A stretch of 6,141 nt of DNA, taken from Nitrososphaerota archaeon. Lineage in GTDB: Archaea; Thermoproteota; Bathyarchaeia; Bathyarchaeales; Bathycorpusculaceae. This document shows, one piece after another, positions 1 through 5,904 of this stretch. How positions within the stretch are numbered: position 1 is the first letter of the stretch; each line of letters opens with the position of its first letter. The position numbers and the translations under genes were made by a program. The notes beneath the pieces are model-generated. The model searched no databases. It saw only the letters and a program-made list of their open reading frames with translations, and was not told the origin of the DNA. The stretch is taken from the NCBI GenBank assembly GCA_031282985.1, contig JAITCR010000074.1, positions 1 to 6,141 of the forward strand, in the 5' to 3' direction.

Positions 1-151
1 TCGCAGGCGTGGTATTTGTTGTCAAGTTGAAATATTGAGCGGGAACATTTCTCATTACGGCAAGTATACCTTTGTGCCCATTAGTTTGCCTGCCAAATTT
101 CACAACTTTTACACTTCCACAACGCGGACACTTTACAGACACTAACGCCAT
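1..151 (-). pseudogene. IS1-type InsA zinc-ribbon protein, partial and frameshifted
   Basis: InsA is the DNA-binding, zinc-ribbon part of IS1 transposases, normally joined to the catalytic InsB by translational frameshifting. From the ATG at 151 the frame reads MALVSVKCPRCGSVKVVKFG and on to NGHK, giving the first CPRC zinc knuckle. The second half (RYTCRNEKCSRSIFQLD, then NKYHAC) is perfect in a different frame and supplies the second C-x4-C knuckle. The switch falls at the short A run at 71-73; one extra A there would restore a continuous product. The break lies between the two zinc knuckles, not at the InsA/InsB junction where programmed slippage occurs, so it is read as an inactivating deletion. 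The gene continues past the left edge. Confidence 0.75.
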
Positions 152-198
152 ACACACTCACTGCCAACCCACACCACCACACAATATTTCAACATACC
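1..198 (-). mobile_element. IS1-family insertion sequence, partial (5' end only)
   Basis: This is the transposase-proximal end of an IS1-like element that leaves the window on the left. The assignment rests on the zinc-ribbon InsA-type reading frame starting at 151. On the minus strand the sequence from 198 begins GGTATGTTG; a GGT-ATG-like start at an element tip about 50 bases before insA resembles the ends of known IS1 elements, so 198 is proposed as the boundary. The bases just to the right belong to an IS630 remnant, so the IS1 element probably inserted into that older element. The outer boundary and target duplication cannot be seen here. Confidence 0.55.
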
Positions 199-208
199 GT
201 TCAACTAA

Positions 209-656
209 TATCGAACACCACCAAAAAAAGACTTAGTGCGTGAATACGGTTATGCGCCAAAGGAAAACGTGTCGAAGATATCCGGTGTGGGCAAAATTTT
301 TCACCGGTTAAATGTTGTTGTTGGTCTTGTTGGCAGTGTTGTGGTGGCTGCTTTGTGTTGTGAGTATTCTACTTGTGGGTGTTTTTTGAGTGCGGTTTGA
401 GTCACAGTATCTGCCTTGTGTGCCAAAGGGTGTTACTGTTATTTTGGATAGGGCTTCTTTTCATCGTAAGAAAAAGTTGTTGCTTATTGCTGAACGGGCT
501 GAAGTGTTTTTGTTGTTTTTATCGGCGTATTCGCCTGATTTTAACAGGATTGAGAATCGGTGGGCAAATATGAAGCGTGCGTTGCCTGACTTGATGCCTG
601 ACTGTGGAACCCTGCAAGAAGCCATATACACCCATTTCGGAAGGCGCAATTCTTAA
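209..656 (+). pseudogene. IS630-family transposase remnant, 5'-truncated and frameshifted
   Basis: This is the C-terminal part of an IS630-type DDE transposase, the enzyme that cuts and joins the element's DNA at TA targets. Frame 209-400 encodes REYGYAPKENVSKISGVGK and LNVVVGLVGS, the region after the first catalytic aspartate. From 390 to the TAA at 654-656 another frame encodes VTVILDRASFH (second catalytic Asp), AYSPDFNRIENRWANMKRAL (catalytic Glu in NRIEN) and a C-terminal helix ending FGRRNS. Two single-base losses join the pieces: one in the T run at 382-387 (frame 2 to frame 1, which alone reads FFEC) and one near 393-396 (frame 1 to frame 0). Family members usually have DNASFH and NPIE here, so DRASFH and NRIE may be further decay. 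The N-terminal half is missing, probably separated by the IS1 insertion at about 198. It cannot encode an active transposase. Confidence 0.85.
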
Positions 657-692
657 ACTATTCCACTATATGAACAGAAAACATAAGTTATG

Positions 693-709
693 CAAGAAAT
701 CTATTCTTG
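693..709 (-). terminator. Possible hairpin downstream of the operon
   Basis: A perfect six-base stem (CAAGAA/TTCTTG) with a five-base loop lies about 30 bases beyond the stop codon of the last operon gene, between it and the convergent IS630 remnant. No long U tract follows on the minus strand, so a role in ending transcription is only suggested by position. Confidence 0.2.
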
Positions 710-737
710 TCAACCACTAAAATTTGGGTTGTGTCCC

Positions 738-1241
738 CTATGTCTTTTTATTTTTTTGTTCAATTATTAGCAACACAGTTGTTGATAATATACCTATGCC
801 AATCATCATTGATGACAGTGTTAACAGATCTTTTTCAAAGCCTGAAAAAGTTAAAACCACCTTAATAACCGTAACACTATCCTCAGGCAAATAAACCAAC
901 ACAGCATAACCACCTCTACCATTAGACTGCTCACTAAAAACACCAGCCACAACATCCTCATACGCCCACACAGCATTAACTGACTTGTCAATACGCCACT
1001 GCTTTACCGCCCCATCATCTAAAATATACACATTAACAGTATTATTCGTCCTAATATTAACACTAAACTCACGGTCAAACATTAAAAAATCCGAGTACAA
1101 AACCCAACCACTAGTAGCACCCTCCTCCTCATTACCAAAAGTCATAAGACGAGGAACCGAATTAGTTCTAACCACCGTAACAACAAAAAGTGATAACCCA
1201 ATTAAAAATACTGCCAAACATAACCTTAAATCTCGTTTCAA
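738..1241 (-). CDS. Small two-helix membrane protein, free-standing homologue of the N-domain of the neighbouring permease
   Basis: The predicted protein is 167 residues with one helix at about 7-24, an extracellular region at about 25-140, a second helix at about 142-160 and a short basic tail (EQKNKKT). No named family was recognised. It aligns clearly with the first 165 residues of the preceding permease gene: VNVYILD (69-75) with VDVYLLD, W82 with W84, VW (91-92) with VW, GYAVLVYLPEDS with NYSFLLVNSDNL, and GFEKDLL (134-140) with GFERDLL just before the second helix. The start is TTG, chosen because AAAAAGGAGG sits nine bases upstream; the nearby ATG at 1248 is out of frame and too close to the ribosome site. 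It lies 32 bases after the permease gene and is the last gene of the operon. It is probably an accessory subunit that pairs with the permease's own extracellular domain; this role is inferred. Confidence 0.8.
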   Translation of the reverse strand: MKRDLRLCLAVFLIGLSLFVVTVVRTNSVPRLMTFGNEEEGATSGWVLYSDFLMFDREFSVNIRTNNTVNVYILDDGAVKQWRIDKSVNAVWAYEDVVAGVFSEQSNGRGGYAVLVYLPEDSVTVIKVVLTFSGFEKDLLTLSSMMIGIGILSTTVLLIIEQKNKKT

Positions 1242-1250
1242 CAGCCATAT

Positions 1251-1255
1251 CCTCC
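1251..1255 (-). promoter_or_regulatory. Shine-Dalgarno GGAGG deciding the TTG start at 1241
   Basis: AAAAAGGAGG precedes the TTG codon by nine bases. The spacing equals that of the GGAGG in front of the GTG-initiated second gene of the operon, which supports the unusual start. Confidence 0.75.
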
Positions 1256-1273
1256 TTTTTTCTTCTTTATTTT

Positions 1274-2605
1274 TTAATCAATCTCCATCTTACGCGTAAA
1301 GTAAACATATGAAAAAACAAACAACAAAACCGAAACACCCAACACTACAAAAACACTAACCAACATATCAAACATTGAAACTAAAGATAAGCCTCCGTGA
1401 ATTTGCTGGCGAACGAAGGTAAATCCTATTGTAAAGCGACCTGCGAAAGTAGCAAGACCCCCGTGTATAACGTTTTCAATTCCAAAAAGCAGAATGACCG
1501 AGACTAAAATTGAGAGCAACTCATTTTTAGTAACTACCGATAAAGCAGTTGCTATGGAACAAATTAGTAAAAGTTGAATCGCCATAAGTAGTAATGAAAC
1601 ATAAAACATTGGTTCAAAAGGGCTAAGAGCTAAAAGATAAATTTGCAGTGCAAACACGCAAACATACACTACAAGAAACATCACAAATAGTGTGATGAAT
1701 TTTGATAAAAACAATTTACTCCTCTGTACAGGATATGAGAGAAGCAATTTTGTTTCTCCTTTGGAGATGCTGCCTGCATAACTATGACAAAACAACACCA
1801 CTGACACAAATATGAGAAAAAGAAAAACCAGTCGAATTCCCGAAATAAGATTATTATAACTAAAAAACGGCAAAACCTCAACAATAGTGGGAGTTAAAAC
1901 AGTCAAAACCGCAACCACAACAACAACCTCTAACATAGGAAACACAAAATACTCGTCAAACTCCCAAACCACAAGCCTGCACAACTGACCCAGAGACTTT
2001 GACTTATCTAAACCAAGCTTAGTTTGAGGCGTACTCGGCATAGTTTCTTTAGAATATACGATTTTGTGGTCTTTTTTTAGTACTACAGCAATAGATTTTT
2101 CATTTTTTCTCGGAAGTAGTAGTCTAGAAACTGCAATAAACACTAAACCAGCAATCAAAGTTGTTAATGAAAACCACAATAAATCACGCTCAAAACCATA
2201 CAATTTTGGATACAACAACCCAGATATGGTTAAATTGTCAGAATTTACCAACAGAAAGGAATAATTATCTCTGCATGCAAGATTTATCGACAGAGTCTCT
2301 GTAGGTAAAACGTTTTTAGCAAACCAAACAGGCTCAATAACGCCTTCTGAAAGCCAACGATCCAGACCGTTAGCATCAAGAAGATATACATCCACCGGAA
2401 CATTTAGAGCTAGTTCTACAATACAGTTGCGTGATGAAAACGAAAAAGGCATGGATAGCCCATAACCCTGAGTATTTGAGCCTGCCAATAAACCGGGTGT
2501 AAAATTGTTTGTACTTCGGTAAATAGTACCTATCAAAAAAGAAGTGCCAATTATCAAAATCATTACACCGATAGTTGTAAGTAGTTTAGGCTTGTTTTTT
2601 ATCAT
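1274..2605 (-). CDS. ABC-2-type transporter permease with an added N-terminal extracellular domain
   Basis: The 443-residue product has two parts. Residues 1-165 form a helix (about 9-29), an extracellular domain with two cysteines (C61, C111) and the motifs VDVYLLD (71-77) and GFERDLL (137-143), then a second helix (about 145-163). A charged cytoplasmic linker (165-205) leads to a six-helix ABC-2 permease (about 205-443). Its HSYAGSISKGETKLLLSYPV segment (274-293) is the cytoplasmic loop/coupling region typical of these permeases, and it ends in VYFTRKMEID. The permease half is a paralogue of the preceding gene, so the two should form a heterodimeric membrane channel driven by the ATPase encoded two genes upstream. 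Its ATG overlaps the upstream stop by one base (TAATG), indicating translational coupling. The N-domain recurs as the separate downstream gene. ABC-2 permeases of this kind usually lack such an N-domain, so the substrate cannot be guessed from it. Confidence 0.85.
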   Translation of the reverse strand: MIKNKPKLLTTIGVMILIIGTSFLIGTIYRSTNNFTPGLLAGSNTQGYGLSMPFSFSSRNCIVELALNVPVDVYLLDANGLDRWLSEGVIEPVWFAKNVLPTETLSINLACRDNYSFLLVNSDNLTISGLLYPKLYGFERDLLWFSLTTLIAGLVFIAVSRLLLPRKNEKSIAVVLKKDHKIVYSKETMPSTPQTKLGLDKSKSLGQLCRLVVWEFDEYFVFPMLEVVVVVAVLTVLTPTIVEVLPFFSYNNLISGIRLVFLFLIFVSVVLFCHSYAGSISKGETKLLLSYPVQRSKLFLSKFITLFVMFLVVYVCVFALQIYLLALSPFEPMFYVSLLLMAIQLLLICSIATALSVVTKNELLSILVSVILLFGIENVIHGGLATFAGRFTIGFTFVRQQIHGGLSLVSMFDMLVSVFVVLGVSVLLFVFSYVYFTRKMEID

Positions 2606-3360
2606 TAGTCAACCTCCATTTTACGAGTAAAGTAGATAAAAATCGTCACTAACACAACTGTAGCGACTAACAGTGGAAACAGTATTGAATTCGTGAATTG
2701 TTCAAATGTAATTGGTACTCTAGGGGATACCATGGAGTGGCCGGGGTGGGTTATTTGTTCAAAATATCCAAAAATATATCTAAATCGGCCATCAGAGGAA
2801 AATACGCTGTAGATACCAAAAGCGTTATCAAGACCTAAAAACAGCAGAAAAGACGCAATAATAGAAATTAATTCATTTTTAGTTAACATAGAAATACCCA
2901 CTGAAACAGAACATACAAACAACAATTGTAGAAACATTGCAAAAAGAGACATATAAAACAGTGGCTCTACCAAACTAATGGGGTTGAGATAGAAATTTAA
3001 TGCATAAGCAGACGCATATACACTAAAAATTATTAGATTGAGAGAGATTACTTTTGAAAGAAAAACTTGCCAACGTTTAACAGGATACGATAATAATCTT
3101 TTTAGTTCACCGTTTCCAAAACTACCAGCAAAACTGTGTGAAAACAAAGTTCCGACCACAAGGGTTAGAATAAGAAATATAATGTTTGTCCCGTGATATA
3201 ACGGAATGTAACTATTAAATAACCCTTGGTAGGTGGCTGATTGAATAAGAACAGCAATTATTGCTGAAGCAACAATTAAAGATATTGTTGCTAAATTTAA
3301 ACAATTTTCAATTTCCCAAAGGACTAAACGAGAAAAAGTCTTTGCTGGTGCTTTGTTCAT
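2605..3360 (-). CDS. ABC-2-type transporter permease
   Basis: The 251-residue product is an integral membrane subunit with about six helices (roughly 22-40, 59-78, 103-124, 132-158, 164-186, 226-243). The short cytoplasmic N-terminus (SRLVLWEIEN, 10-19) and the loop HSFAGSFGNGELKRLLSYPV (75-94) followed by KRWQVFLSKVISL are the recognisable ABC-2 permease features; the latter region should contact the ATPase. It ends in IYFTRKMEVD, nearly the same as the end of the next permease. Across the 33-residue core loop the two are identical at about 21 positions, so they arose by duplication. The start ATG overlaps the ATPase stop (ATGA) and has GGAG seven bases upstream, so translation is coupled and equal subunit amounts are likely. 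Export rather than import is expected because no solute-binding-protein gene is present. Confidence 0.88.
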   Translation of the reverse strand: MNKAPAKTFSRLVLWEIENCLNLATISLIVASAIIAVLIQSATYQGLFNSYIPLYHGTNIIFLILTLVVGTLFSHSFAGSFGNGELKRLLSYPVKRWQVFLSKVISLNLIIFSVYASAYALNFYLNPISLVEPLFYMSLFAMFLQLLFVCSVSVGISMLTKNELISIIASFLLFLGLDNAFGIYSVFSSDGRFRYIFGYFEQITHPGHSMVSPRVPITFEQFTNSILFPLLVATVVLVTIFIYFTRKMEVD

Positions 3361-4280
3361 CGCTTTTCTCCAACGGTTTGGGCGTAAATTTCCTCAAGTG
3401 AACCCAAGGTTTGCTGGAAACCTTTTAGCGGTAGTCTTAATTCGGATACTATTTTTGGAATTTCTGCGCAAAACACCTCAGGATCATTTACTTTGCAGAA
3501 TATTTTACCATTTTCAACCCAAACTTTATCAATTATAGCTATCTTTTTGAGTGTTGCTGCAAATTGTTGTGTGTTTGACACTTCAATTTTGTAAATGTTG
3601 GCCGAATATTTTTCTGTTAGATTGTTTATGTAGCCCTGATCTATAGTTTTTCCTTGATCAATTATGAGGAGATAATTACAGATTTTTTCTAGGTCGCTTA
3701 GTATGTGAGTGGATATAAGAAAACTGGTACCGTGTTTTGTGTGTATTTCTTTAATTTTTTCTAAAAGCGTGATTCGTCCTATGGGATCAATATTTGCAGT
3801 AGGTTCGTCAAGTATTGCTAGTTCGGGGATTCCTATTAAGGCTTGGGCTAAGCCCAGGCGTTTGAACATGCCAGCAGAATAAGTTTTTATGGGCTTATCT
3901 TGGGCATGTATTAGGTCTACGTCGTTTAATAGTTCAGTTATGACTTGGTCAATTTGTGTTATACCGTAGAGTTTTGCTACGTGTGTTAAAAAGCGTCTGC
4001 CGCTGAAATTACCCGGGTAGGCGTTGGTTTCGTGCATGACACCTATTTTTTGCCTTATTTCAAAAGAACTCTTCCAACAATCTAGACCGAACATTGTGGC
4101 TTGTCCCGTGTTAGCTTTTATTAGTCCTAAGAGAACCCCAATAGTTGTGGTTTTGCCTGACCCGTTTTTTCCTACAAACCCAGAAATACCCTTTGGAATT
4201 TGCATACTTAACCCATTTAAAGCATGTACTCTTCCAAAAGTTTTTACAAGATTAGACGTTTCTACAACAAAATCTTCCAT
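3357..4280 (-). CDS. ABC transporter ATP-binding protein (ABC-2 / CcmA-type)
   Basis: This cytoplasmic ATPase powers the two permeases encoded next. From the ATG at 4280 it is 307 residues. The Walker A motif is GKNGSGKT (37-44), the signature is YSAGM (134-138, a variant of LSGGQ), Walker B is LAILDEP (154-160, catalytic E159), the D-loop is NIDP (163-166) and the switch histidine is H192 in ISTHIL. The Q-loop position holds Glu (IGVMHETNAYP), a substitution also found in ABC-2-type ATPases. A C-terminal extension of about 90 residues (from about 215) ends in LGSLEEIYAQTV, as in drug/antibiotic-export ATPases of the CcmA group. A GTG at 4283 precedes the ATG, but GAAGG at 4288-4292 lies seven bases before the ATG and only four before the GTG, favouring the ATG. 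It follows the upstream gene by 21 bases and overlaps the permease gene by four. Confidence 0.93.
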   Translation of the reverse strand: MEDFVVETSNLVKTFGRVHALNGLSMQIPKGISGFVGKNGSGKTTTIGVLLGLIKANTGQATMFGLDCWKSSFEIRQKIGVMHETNAYPGNFSGRRFLTHVAKLYGITQIDQVITELLNDVDLIHAQDKPIKTYSAGMFKRLGLAQALIGIPELAILDEPTANIDPIGRITLLEKIKEIHTKHGTSFLISTHILSDLEKICNYLLIIDQGKTIDQGYINNLTEKYSANIYKIEVSNTQQFAATLKKIAIIDKVWVENGKIFCKVNDPEVFCAEIPKIVSELRLPLKGFQQTLGSLEEIYAQTVGEKR

Positions 4281-4301
4281 CACAAAACCTTCGTAATTCT
4301 A

Positions 4302-5213
4302 TTAGTTTTTCTTTTTCTTGTGTTTAATTATTAAAGCGGAAACTATTAGAAGGATTGTTACGGGCAGTATTGAGTACTGTAAAATTCGTATCCAATTTAT
4401 TGCTGAACGCTCAGGCCCTAGGTCAATGTTTGTCTCAGCAAAAGATTTAAGACCGCTATCATGTGGCGGTGCTCTAAAACCACTAAAGGCAATACCTGCG
4501 ACGGCCATAAGTGGATCCCATAGAAGTGAACCATCAACGCCAAGACCAGTATCCAAATCATAAAACATCCCCATACTCCATTGTTGTCCCTTAATTGTAA
4601 CTGCCCCATTTACCAGAAACCCGTCTTGTTTACCCTGAATAGTTGTAGTAAAAGTCGTGTCATCAGTTATTACAGATAAAAGTGTTTTTTCAGAATCTGC
4701 ATCCCAGACAATTATTTCTTGGCTATTATTTGGGTTAGCAGGCAACCATAAATGAGTAGTACCCAATAATATCCCATTAACGTTATACACAGCTCTATTA
4801 TAAAGGTTAACATAAGCCTCGCCAACAAGCTGCAAAGACTCGCCCCCAAGAGGAACAATAACCTGCTCAGAACCCGCCCAATAACACAACTCTTCCCCAA
4901 CATAATCAAAAGTAACCTGTAACCTTGCCATAGTACCATTAACACTAACACAGCGCCACATAAAACTAGCACTAGAATAACGGATACTGTCAAAGTTATA
5001 ATTCAGCATATAATTGGTTCCTGCAAACTGTGAATTAGTTACATCAAAAACACGAGCAGAGCCTGCTTGATAGCTGACGTATTTTACGTATGCGTCTTCT
5101 TTTAACCATGAAGGCGCAAAATTATCACTCGCAATAACAGGAAGAAGAACACCTAAAACACACAAACACGCTATTAATGTTAAAGTTATAAACTTACGCA
5201 TTTTTTTTGCCAC
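4302..5213 (-). CDS. Secreted protein anchored by a C-terminal membrane helix, unknown family
   Basis: The 303-residue product starts with a Sec signal peptide (basic MAKKMRKF, hydrophobic core about 8-28, likely cut after VIA near 28). A largely polar extracellular region follows (29-275), rich in alternating hydrophobic/polar stretches suggesting beta structure, with two cysteines (C88, C110) that could pair. A hydrophobic helix (about 277-296) and the stop-transfer tail KHKKKKN complete a type I membrane topology. The mature protein begins with an APSWLKEDAYVKY stretch. The GTG at 5213 is chosen because GGAGG lies nine bases upstream; the ATG at 5201 would be 21 bases away, and an upstream extension to 5294 would overlap the previous gene and bury the signal peptide. 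The eight-A run between the GTG and the ATG could slip, but the internal ATG would still give a signal peptide. It sits between the secreted small protein and the ATPase, so a receptor, chaperone or immunity role for that system is inferred; no family was recognised. Confidence 0.8.
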   Translation of the reverse strand: MAKKMRKFITLTLIACLCVLGVLLPVIASDNFAPSWLKEDAYVKYVSYQAGSARVFDVTNSQFAGTNYMLNYNFDSIRYSSASFMWRCVSVNGTMARLQVTFDYVGEELCYWAGSEQVIVPLGGESLQLVGEAYVNLYNRAVYNVNGILLGTTHLWLPANPNNSQEIIVWDADSEKTLLSVITDDTTFTTTIQGKQDGFLVNGAVTIKGQQWSMGMFYDLDTGLGVDGSLLWDPLMAVAGIAFSGFRAPPHDSGLKSFAETNIDLGPERSAINWIRILQYSILPVTILLIVSALIIKHKKKKN

Positions 5214-5222
5214 GAGTATATT

Positions 5223-5227
5223 CCTCC
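5223..5227 (-). promoter_or_regulatory. Shine-Dalgarno GGAGG deciding the GTG start at 5213
   Basis: GGAGG is separated from the GTG by nine bases (AATATACTC), whereas the ATG four codons later is too far away. This fixes the start of the type I membrane protein gene. Confidence 0.75.
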
Positions 5228-5252
5228 AACATTGAGTTATTGTTTTTGAGAT

Positions 5253-5260
5253 AAAAAAAA
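5253..5260 (-). terminator. U8 tract after the small secreted-protein gene
   Basis: Eight consecutive T residues on the transcribed-sense minus strand lie about 20 bases after the first gene's stop codon, inside the only long gap (68 bases) of the operon. Archaeal RNA polymerase can stop at U-rich tracts with little or no hairpin. A weak AAAAAA/TTTTTT pairing flanks CAGCACACC. A partial terminator would make more message for the small protein than for the transporter; this is inferred. Confidence 0.35.
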
Positions 5261-5281
5261 GGTGTGCTGTTTTTTGGTTTA

Positions 5282-5680
5282 TTACAAGCTCCAAGAGTCA
5301 TCACAGTATGTGTATCCACTAGGGCAGCTAAACCATTGCCATGCATGTATCCACACATCACCATCTTTGTAGGGACCAGTCTGATAGCCACTGTGAAATT
5401 GATTAGGAATAGGATTAGTACCTAGTGGCATACCGAAAAATATGACAGCTGTGAAATCCTGATATGTTACTGTAGACCAGTAGCAACCATGTTCAGCGTA
5501 AATCCAGACGTTAGTATACCAACCGCCACCGGCAGAAGTCCCACTACCTGTGACATATACCCAGCAGTTGCAACAGCCTTCATCTGTCTCTGCATTGACA
5601 AAGGGAACAGCAGCAAATAGTGCGGCAAATAGTACCATTGACAGCACCACTACATTACATACTAAATATTTCTTATTCAT
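5282..5680 (-). CDS. Small secreted cysteine/tryptophan-rich acidic protein, first gene of the ABC operon
   Basis: The 132-residue product has a clear Sec signal peptide (MNKK, hydrophobic core about 9-27, FVNA cleavage near 30). The mature part of about 102 residues contains six cysteines (36, 37, 39, 66, 119, 126; CCNC at its start), enough for three disulfides or a metal site. It also has about eight Trp, nine Tyr, a glycine-rich GSGTSAGGGW stretch and only one lysine against about nine acidic residues. Alternating aromatic/polar strands suggest a beta-sandwich. No family is firmly recognised. Size, signal peptide, aromatic/glycine composition and the partner ABC genes are reminiscent of lactococcin-972-type bacteriocins, but no true sequence match can be claimed. 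The ATG at 5680 has a weak site, GTGAT at 5686-5690, five bases upstream, which can pair with the GGTGAT-type extension of the archaeal anti-Shine-Dalgarno. It is the promoter-proximal gene and is probably the effector, substrate or sensor of the downstream transporter. Confidence 0.75.
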   Translation of the reverse strand: MNKKYLVCNVVVLSMVLFAALFAAVPFVNAETDEGCCNCWVYVTGSGTSAGGGWYTNVWIYAEHGCYWSTVTYQDFTAVIFFGMPLGTNPIPNQFHSGYQTGPYKDGDVWIHAWQWFSCPSGYTYCDDSWSL

Positions 5681-5710
5681 ATTTTATCACGTATGTTTTA
5701 TTTGTGGTAA

Positions 5711-5720
5711 TACTTAAATT
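5711..5720 (-). promoter_or_regulatory. Weak proximal TATA-like element
   Basis: AATTTAAGTA on the minus strand is centred about 35 bases upstream of the first gene's ATG, a distance compatible with a start site giving a very short leader. It matches the archaeal TATA consensus poorly and has no clear BRE, so it is a second choice to the element near 5873-5887. Confidence 0.2.
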
Positions 5721-5737
5721 ACATTAACGTATATCCA

Positions 5738-5816
5738 ATCAGGTGTGGTTAAAAAATAGTCTTTAATGTTGTTGATTACATGATCTCGACATTAAAGGCT
5801 CTTGACCACCCCTGAT
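5738..5816 (-). repeat. Long interrupted palindrome in the operon leader
   Basis: Outer arms 5738-5752 (ATCAGGTGTGGTTAA) and 5802-5816 (TTGACCACCCCTGAT) are complementary at 13 of 15 positions, one of the mismatches being a possible G-U pair. Inner arms 5761-5769 (CTTTAATGT) and 5789-5797 (ACATTAAAG) are perfect over nine bases. The loop is 19 bases and the internal bulges are eight and four bases. Read on the minus strand, the inner hairpin is followed by ACTATTTTTT, a terminator-like arrangement. It lies between the strong TATA element and the first gene, so it would be transcribed as leader RNA. It could equally be a regulator-binding site or a small mobile-element relic. Confidence 0.6.
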
Positions 5817-5872
5817 GCAGGACACATTAATCTAACATTGCATTGCTCAGTGTATACTATGTTCGCAACAAA

Positions 5873-5887
5873 TATATAAAGTTTTTG
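5873..5887 (-). promoter_or_regulatory. BRE/TATA promoter element for the operon
   Basis: On the minus strand the sequence reads CAAAAACTTTATATA: a purine-rich BRE followed by TTTATATA, close to the archaeal consensus. Transcription would begin about 25 bases further on, near 5850, giving a leader of about 170 bases that contains the palindrome. The same bases read ATATATAAAG on the + strand and could also serve the rightward IS1 gene, but the BRE match is better for the minus strand. Confidence 0.5.
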
Positions 5888-5904
5888 TAAGTGTAACCAA
5901 CATT

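Noticed and set aside
71..73. Programmed frameshift in the left IS1 gene
   Set aside because: The break separates the two zinc knuckles of InsA rather than lying at the InsA/InsB junction, and the run is only three A, so simple deletion or sequencing error is more likely.
985..1299. Open reading frame of about 104 codons on the + strand
   Set aside because: It lies antisense to the small membrane protein and the permease end, has no ribosome site or recognisable domain, and the minus-strand frames have homology and operon support.
4024..4296. Open reading frame of about 90 codons on the + strand
   Set aside because: It is the reverse of the Walker A region of the ATPase gene, whose motifs are unmistakable on the minus strand.
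4712..4993. Hydrophobic minus-strand reading frame of about 93 codons
   Set aside because: It is a shifted frame inside the type I membrane protein gene, lacking a ribosome site and any family resemblance.
5202..5294. N-terminal extension of the type I membrane protein to an ATG at 5294
   Set aside because: It would overlap the preceding gene and hide the signal peptide; the GGAGG at 5223-5227 points to the GTG at 5213.
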